Source: Synchiropus splendidus (taxonomy: Eukaryota > Chordata > Actinopteri > Syngnathiformes > Callionymidae). From it: a DNA stretch of 64,000 nucleotides. The number at the start of each line of letters is the position of its first letter. The stretch's first letter is position 1. The DNA lies in the NCBI RefSeq assembly GCF_027744825.2, contig NC_071334.1:27729937-27793936 (forward strand), read 5' to 3'. Below, in pieces: positions 62,301 to 64,000 of this stretch. The position numbers and the translations under genes are program-made. The notes beneath the pieces are model-generated. The model had not been told where the DNA came from and ran no database searches. It saw only the letters and a program-made list of their open reading frames with translations.

Positions 62301-64000
62301 TATTTCATCCAATGTGCCTCCTGTCTTGCCACCTGTTACCTGAGCATAATGGAGTGTTCCCTCCACGGACATGTCCAGCTGCTTTCAAGCTGTGCAGTTA
62401 TAGATGTTTTAGCATAAGGGAGTTCATCTCTAAGATTAGCATATGAGGGAAGAACTGCACATGATGTGTTTGCTTTCTAAATGTTGATGTCGGCAGATAG
62501 TCGAAGTGAGGCAGACCAACAACACGTATGGCGAGGGATTTGGTGGCACCTTTTGGTCCTCTGTGTTACATTGAAAGGCATGTTTAGGTTTTAAATGGGA
62601 CTTTGAATTATATTTTGAGGATTAAGAAAACATGCAATCTTCTGCAAAGATACTGTCACATTCAAAATGTGAGATGAACTACTCTGATCACAGAGCAGAG
62701 AACATGACTTAGATTATGGTAATTGAGTGCAGAATTAATGTGAGTTGAGGAGGTATGATGCAAGACGCAGCAAGAGTCCCTATTAAACAGACATCCAACA
62801 TTTTAGATCCACCATTTACAGAGGAAATTTGACATTTAGATTTGCTATATTTGGACAGCAGGTGGGTTAAGAAAAAAAAAAAAAGCGTATTTTCCAGGAC
62901 TGGTGGTGAAGTGTGGTGCCGGTCAAACCTCAGTACCGGCAGGCAGCAGTGGCGGGGAAACTGTTTTCACAATAAACCAGACATTTCCTCCCCACCCTCT
63001 TTCTGCCAGCGATGTTTCTATAAACATGGGCTTAATTCACTTTCTACACTCCCTGTGGCGGCTTGACAGGTGGTCCATGTAACTGAGCACCTGGGACAGC
63101 TGCCGGAGAAGCGAGGTTGTGATAGGAAATGTGAAACACTGAGAGGATTTCGGCGTGCATTAACTCTCATTATTGAGCGGGAATGACTCCTGCTCACCTG
63201 ACCAAATACATTTCAGTTGGGTGCTGTGGTGGTTAAACTGTACTGACACGAGAATGTTTTCCCGCCACCAGGGCTAAGATCCTTTTGCCCTTGATTTTAA
63301 ATCATGTTGTCTTCTCACTCTTGCTCCCTCAGGCGAACTGTTACTACCATGGTGAAGTGGAGCATCATGACGACTCAGACGTCAGCCTCAGTACCTGTGC
63401 TGGAATTAAGTGAGTGTCTCAAATTTAACACCCATTGGCGTGTTGCTGTAGCTCTTCCCATCATCCCATTGAGTTTTATTCTCTTGCAGTTACATTTTTT
63501 AGGTGCCTCTCCTAAACTAATGACTCCAGAATTCATTTTTTTACATCAAATTTAGTTTTAATATGAGCAGCACATCCTGCTGCCATCATATGTCACAGTT
63601 ACCATACGTAAAGTTGTACTAGTAGTACTACTCAGTTGATGACAACTAATGCTAAACTCAATAGCAAGTGGTGAGTTTGATACGGAAGAGAATTAGGGCC
63701 AGTCAAGAAAAAAAAAGGCAGAATTCTGTCTTTAAAATGAGAATTCTGACTTTAATCTCAGAATTCTGACTTTAAAGTGAGAATTCTGACTTTTTTCTCA
63801 GACTTCTGACTTTAAACTGCAGTATGATGATTCCCGCCATCATCCAACATCGCAAAGTGAGAATTCTGAGATTAAAGTCACTTTAAAGTCAAAGTCAGAA
63901 GTCAGAGTTCTGAGGAAAAAACTCAGAATTCTCACTTTAAAGTCAGAATTCTGAGGGAAAAAATCAGAATTCTGACTTTAAAGTCAGAAATCTGAAGAAA
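15658..64000 (+). CDS. adam12: ADAM12-like metalloprotease, N-terminal part (spliced, five exons in window, runs off edge)
   Basis: Exons 15658-15763, 29655-29767, 34029-34102, 58784-58862 and 63333-63409 join in phase to 149 codons plus two bases. The product starts with a secretory signal peptide (hydrophobic core LTIVTALQALWVSTCVC) and continues into an ADAM prodomain: HHPKSLKLLIEVDRDQLVLL, then LKKNEGLFASNYRETHYLED and NCYYHGEVEHHDDSDVSLST. The NEGL..S..ETHYL and CYYHG...S.VSLSTC patterns are typical of the ADAM12/19 group, and CYYHG plus the FATS neighbour favour ADAM12 over ADAM19. The sequon NFT before the Cys exon fits the NYT site of human ADAM12. ADAM12 is a membrane or secreted protease (meltrin alpha) acting in myogenesis and growth-factor/IGFBP shedding. 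The catalytic, disintegrin and transmembrane parts lie beyond the window. Confidence 0.88.
16037..16095 (+). repeat. 24-bp tandem repeat, 2.5 copies
   Basis: Two units of 24 bp (atgaaattattgtgctggtt plus four bases) differ at one base and are followed by an 11-base partial third unit. The near identity suggests recent duplication. Confidence 0.9.
16223..16719 (-). mobile_element. Non-autonomous hAT-like DNA transposon, truncated copy B (inverted relative of copy A)
   Basis: Read on the minus strand this segment follows copy A at 10.7-11.5 kb. Shared words include gtgatcggtatcggtgat, atgacattc/gatcacatgg, cgtttacgcagag and tgatcagagca near the end. It is about 500 bp and lacks an internal block of roughly 300 bp present in copy A. 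Its outer ends are eroded and no target duplication is visible. Confidence 0.65.
16826..16872. repeat. Fragment of a DNA-transposon end (GGTTGCAA...GTCGACTA-type)
   Basis: The words agggttgcaatgacgcg, cgtcatagtcgg and ctatagtcaac resemble the ends of the element at 23957-24260, which has 'gggctgcaac' and 'catagtcaactatgtcgacta'. Only one end is visible. Confidence 0.35.
18060..18142. repeat. Fragment of a DNA-transposon end (GACTAATCG...GACTAGTCG)
   Basis: The pair cgactaatcgatgcatg and gactagtcgttgactg is typical of the subterminal sequence of a fish hAT-like family, also seen in this window at 23957-24260. The boundaries are not clear. Confidence 0.35.
20640..20985. repeat. Probable degraded DNA-transposon relic
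   Basis: A left part with gtgccgagtaccgctagggg and a right part with tagtaccctgatgctggtat then cgggacc recall the 'accgatactggtatcggg' subterminal sequence of common fish hAT-type repeats. No clear inverted termini or target duplication remain. Confidence 0.35.
22020..22850. other. Low-repeat stretch in adam12 intron 1, candidate conserved non-coding DNA
   Basis: This interval is free of obvious transposon signatures and contains words such as ttaattatgc-like, aattatgcag, cataatcatgcgc, taattggctcc and TTTATTTC-rich blocks with mixed base composition. The impression of constraint is subjective; alignment with other teleosts is needed to support it. Confidence 0.25.
23957..24260 (+). mobile_element. 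Short hAT-like MITE (about 304 bp)
   Basis: The left end AGGGCTGCAAC and the right end GTTGCAGCCTT form 10/11-matching terminal inverted repeats. Inside both ends are GTCG/CGACTA-rich subterminal sequences (catcgactagcc and atgtcgactagttg). The structure fits the abundant fish 'agggctgcaac' hAT family. The 8-bp flanks match at only 3 positions, so the target duplication has decayed or is absent. Confidence 0.65.
27240..27470. repeat. Probable degraded repeat rich in GAACCGG/CCAGAACC words
   Basis: The segment holds gaaccaaccgg, gaaccggctcagaacccgg and ggttccagaaccagaaccg. This density of gaacc/ggttc words is typical of a fish DNA-transposon family with GGTTCCGAACC-like subterminal repeats. 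Ends are not resolved. Confidence 0.3.
28696..28800 (+). repeat. hAT-like repeat end (CAGGGGTC...)
   Basis: The sequence caggggtcatggacctatgg followed by ctcgtgagccagatgtggct is the familiar 'CAGGGGTC...GCGAGCCAGATGTGGCTCTTT' start of a widespread hAT-like repeat in fish. The other end was not found. Confidence 0.5.
29295..29359. repeat. (TA)n microsatellite, about 65 bp
   Basis: An almost pure TA run broken by a single CA, located about 300 bp before adam12 exon 2. It is likely polymorphic in length and prone to replication slippage or cruciform formation. Confidence 0.95.
29655..29767 (+). CDS. adam12: adam12 exon 2, prodomain start
   Basis: The acceptor is ttcttcgacag and the donor cag|gtaagc. 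It encodes NLSDYHRPTIKQKNYGTTVP then LLFTGQDWRPFSWLRSQ after completing the split Gly codon, and ends in phase 0. The sequence is poorly conserved, as is usual for this exon in ADAM proteins, but its phases and size (113 bp) fit both neighbours. It includes a possible sequon (NLS). Confidence 0.75.
29768..34028 (+). other. adam12 intron 2 (4.3 kb)
   Basis: AT-rich intron. The part from about 29.86 to 30.17 kb has a texture like a decayed fish DNA-transposon (gtggtgggtgatatgagg, tgcgtgacagctaac) but no defined ends. I recognise no other feature. Confidence 0.75.
34029..34102 (+). CDS. adam12: adam12 exon 3, prodomain
   Basis: The acceptor is gttttctctgcag and the donor ga|gtgagt. It encodes HHPKSLKLLIEVDRDQLVLL then LKKNE with the Glu codon split. 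It aligns in pattern with the HPEVLNIRLQRESKELIINL then ERNEG stretch of human ADAM12, the first recognisable part of the prodomain. Confidence 0.9.
35841..36157 (+). mobile_element. Possible hAT-like MITE (about 317 bp)
   Basis: The left end CAAGGGTCTCCAACTCG and the reverse complement of the right end CAAGGCTTCCAACTCT match at most positions, giving imperfect terminal inverted repeats. The 'gggtctccaactc' start is familiar from fish hAT-like repeats. No convincing 8-bp duplication flanks it. Confidence 0.45.
36945..37276 (+). mobile_element. 5'-truncated non-LTR retrotransposon with perfect 13-bp target-site duplication
   Basis: The inserted part, about 36958-37263, is GC-rich and encodes the C-terminal end of a LINE reverse-transcriptase protein. 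Recognisable patterns are QLRWLGHLIRMPPGRLPGE then VFRACPTGRRPRGRPRT and LAWERLGIP..ELEEV, ending at a TAA-type stop near 37241. The tail ends in GAAGGTGAAGGTG, a short 3' repeat. It is flanked by exact copies of AATATTCCACCGC at 36945-36957 and 37264-37276. The exact duplication, open frame and high GC imply a fairly recent insertion. The LINE clade (Rex1-, RTE- or L2-like) is not certain. Confidence 0.85.
37910..38125 (-). pseudogene. hAT transposase remnant, C-terminal dimerisation region
   Basis: Read on the minus strand, 37946-38050 encodes VFSAAGNIVTAQRSSLTAAH then VDKLLFLQKNLDV. This is the signature end of the hAT-family C-terminal dimerisation domain (SERVFSxAGNIVxxxRxxL...V..L.FL..NL). 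The residues before it (CHVSLQVFS) have lost the usual P-A-T-S-x-P-S-E run, and no zinc-finger or catalytic part is nearby, so it is a broken copy. A tandem 21-bp duplication near 37873-37912 lies just downstream in its reading direction. AATTTTCAATTCAAAA-type sequence on both sides may be its non-coding ends. Confidence 0.75.
40485..40565 (+). repeat. Retroposon 3' tail (LINE2/SINE type)
   Basis: The phrases gagattggctccagcccc, ttgtgacccgtagctgaaat and gggaagaaaatgagtgg follow the 'ggctccagcaccccgcgaccc...aagcggtagaaaatggatgg' tail of common fish L2-type LINEs and their SINEs. Only the tail is present. Confidence 0.55.
43090..43480. other. Low-repeat stretch in adam12 intron 3, candidate conserved non-coding DNA
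   Basis: The interval contains gattcattaatttcaaag, gcaataattaataagcgggg, cctaattactcc and atatgcaaaggtcaattc, with homeodomain-like TAATTA words and an octamer-like ATATGCAAAG. No repeat family is recognised. Constraint is only an impression. Confidence 0.25.
49395..49700. other. Low-repeat stretch in adam12 intron 3, candidate conserved non-coding DNA
   Basis: Mixed-composition sequence with ccattgttgatgtg, gtgtaattggtctcc, gagcaataattgcatgg and ctgctaattactattc. Sox-like (CATTGTT) and homeobox-like (TAATTA) words cluster here. It overlaps an open frame that looks fortuitous. Confidence 0.25.
50384..50433. other. Perfect 21-bp inverted repeat with 8-nt loop
   Basis: Positions 50384-50404 and 50413-50433 are exact reverse complements (left arm begins atccctgaacaaaagc), separated by gatgcttt. 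Pairing does not continue outside the arms. It could be a small foldback element, a cruciform-prone site or, if transcribed, a short hairpin RNA. No known microRNA is recognised. Confidence 0.9.
52217..53105. mobile_element. Probable hAT-like non-autonomous element (about 0.9 kb)
   Basis: The left side reads tttttcagggccgatagcaa, then ctttcggtatttggagccga and tatttatttgcagtaaa. The right side reads gccaaatatcggtacggata then atcgacc. Together they match the arrangement of a common fish hAT element with cggtat/ccgata subterminal repeats. Internal frames of 60-90 codons around 52.8-53.1 kb are part of this repeat, not genes. The exact ends and target duplication are uncertain. Confidence 0.5.
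56608..56815 (+). mobile_element. hAT-like MITE with CAGTGGTTCTTAACC termini (208 bp)
   Basis: The left terminus CAGTGGTTCTTAACCCTG and right terminus CCAGGTTAAGAACCACTG are near-perfect inverted repeats of a well-known vertebrate hAT type. Inside, the motif caccgaaccc occurs three times. Flanking 8-mers cgctcgac and cgatagtc agree at 5 of 8 positions, consistent with a decayed target duplication. Confidence 0.8.
57100..57520. other. Low-repeat stretch in adam12 intron 3, candidate conserved non-coding DNA
   Basis: The interval holds gcatcagcaattatgtcccc, gaaatgctaattaaaacc, cattgttttatttggcg and ccggtaattatgaccgc. It is about 1.3 kb before exon 4 and lacks repeat signatures. Open frames across it on both strands have no domain. 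Confidence 0.25.
58784..58862 (+). CDS. adam12: adam12 exon 4, prodomain
   Basis: The acceptor is catgtctttccag and the donor acg|gtctgt, a weaker GT site. It encodes GLFASNYRETHYLEDGSEVT then GSHNFT after completing the split Glu. The ETHYL.DG pattern is a hallmark of ADAM prodomains, and the 79-bp length is typical for this exon in the family. An N-glycosylation sequon (NFT) ends the exon. Confidence 0.93.
59390..60067. mobile_element. Probable non-autonomous DNA transposon (ends ...GGTACCACTG|TA)
   Basis: The right part (cccattcattgtaatgggaa, gattttgaacaaatcgcttc, ggaacggattgtgg, gaggtaccactg followed by TA) is the standard end of a widespread fish repeat. The left part (gagtttgaacaaaaagttag, ttcggatttgaacgaaaatc) is related to it in inverted orientation. 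A TA after the terminus would suit a Tc1/mariner-type element, but the class is uncertain. The 129-codon frame inside is not a gene. Confidence 0.5.
61370..62420. other. Low-repeat stretch in adam12 intron 4, candidate conserved non-coding DNA
   Basis: About 1 kb of repeat-poor sequence with gagcgccacgaattaattct, cgtcttgctaattaaccc, gacaataaattattgttatt and tcacatatgcaggcg. Frames of 147 and 128 codons are open here, but neither has splice context or a domain, and the longer ORFs may only reflect base composition. Confidence 0.3.
63333..63409 (+). CDS. adam12: adam12 exon 5, prodomain
   Basis: The acceptor is cttgctccctcag and the donor aa|gtgagt. It encodes ANCYYHGEVEHHDDSDVSLS then TCAGIK-type sequence with the last codon split. 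The C-Y-Y-H-G...S.VSLSTC.G pattern is diagnostic of ADAM prodomains; CYYHG matches ADAM12, where ADAM19 has CFYHG. Length 77 bp fits the family. The gene continues beyond the window. Confidence 0.95.
63410..64000 (+). other. Start of adam12 intron 5
   Basis: Non-coding sequence after exon 5, continuing off the window. The last 280 bp are occupied by an inverted tandem-repeat structure. Confidence 0.8.
63717..64000. repeat. 20-bp-unit tandem repeat in inverted arrangement (GAATTCTGACTTTAAAGTGA units)
   Basis: Five successive 20-bp units run from 63721 to 63820, alternating between ...AAAGTGA and ...TCTCA endings (a 40-bp higher-order period). After a centre at about 63821-63855, which is itself partly self-complementary (gatgat...atcatc), reverse-complement units follow (agaattctgag, actttaaagtcagaattctg) to the window edge. 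Each unit also holds two palindromes, tcagaattctga and actttaaagt. The whole can fold into a long hairpin. It extends past 64000. Confidence 0.9.

Larger units (their letters stand above)
58863..63332 (+). other. adam12 intron 4 (4.5 kb)
   Basis: It contains a TcMar/hAT-like repeat at about 59.39-60.07 kb, a 20-base T run near 60533, and a low-repeat stretch at 61.4-62.4 kb. No host exon is recognised in it. Confidence 0.8.

Noticed and set aside
63717..64000. Regular repeat resembling a CRISPR array
   Set aside because: Units are contiguous without unique spacers, switch orientation, and lie in a vertebrate intron.

Overview
This window looks like teleost (ray-finned fish) nuclear DNA. Its genes are split by GT/AG introns, it is AT-rich with microsatellites, and it carries many fish-type DNA-transposon relics (mostly hAT-like) plus a 5'-truncated LINE. 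There are no bacterial-type operons, no CRISPR array and no rRNA gene. I found two protein-coding genes, both on the + strand and head to tail. Most other long open frames are chance frames or repeat shadows.

Gene 1 (exons at 4008-9332, possibly a further 5' exon at 3049-3140) encodes a homologue of FATS/C10orf90, a protein with a C-terminal ALMS motif. Six exons join in consistent phases into about 600 codons. Gene 2 starts at 15658 and runs off the right edge. Five exons (15658-15763, 29655-29767, 34029-34102, 58784-58862, 63333-63409) splice in phase to a signal peptide and the first part of an ADAM metalloprotease prodomain. The sequence and the FATS neighbour identify it as adam12. Human 10q26 has C10orf90 and ADAM12 in the same relative order and orientation, so this is conserved microsynteny.

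Layout: 1-3.0 kb is non-coding; 3.0-9.6 kb is FATS; 9.6-15.3 kb is intergenic, with an 811-bp hAT-like element and a strong CTCF-type motif; 15.35-15.76 kb is the CpG-rich adam12 first exon with a short uORF; 15.8-63.3 kb is mostly adam12 introns 1-4, full of transposon relics; 63.7-64.0 kb is a striking 20-bp-unit repeat in inverted arrangement that continues past the window. Several intron stretches with TAATTA-rich, low-repeat texture could be conserved non-coding regulatory DNA, but that needs alignment.

I found no convincing new multi-gene system. The most noteworthy observations are the gene models and their synteny, the LINE insertion with a perfect 13-bp target-site duplication, a hAT transposase remnant, a perfect 21-bp hairpin, two copies of one hAT family on either side of the adam12 first exon, and the terminal dyad repeat.
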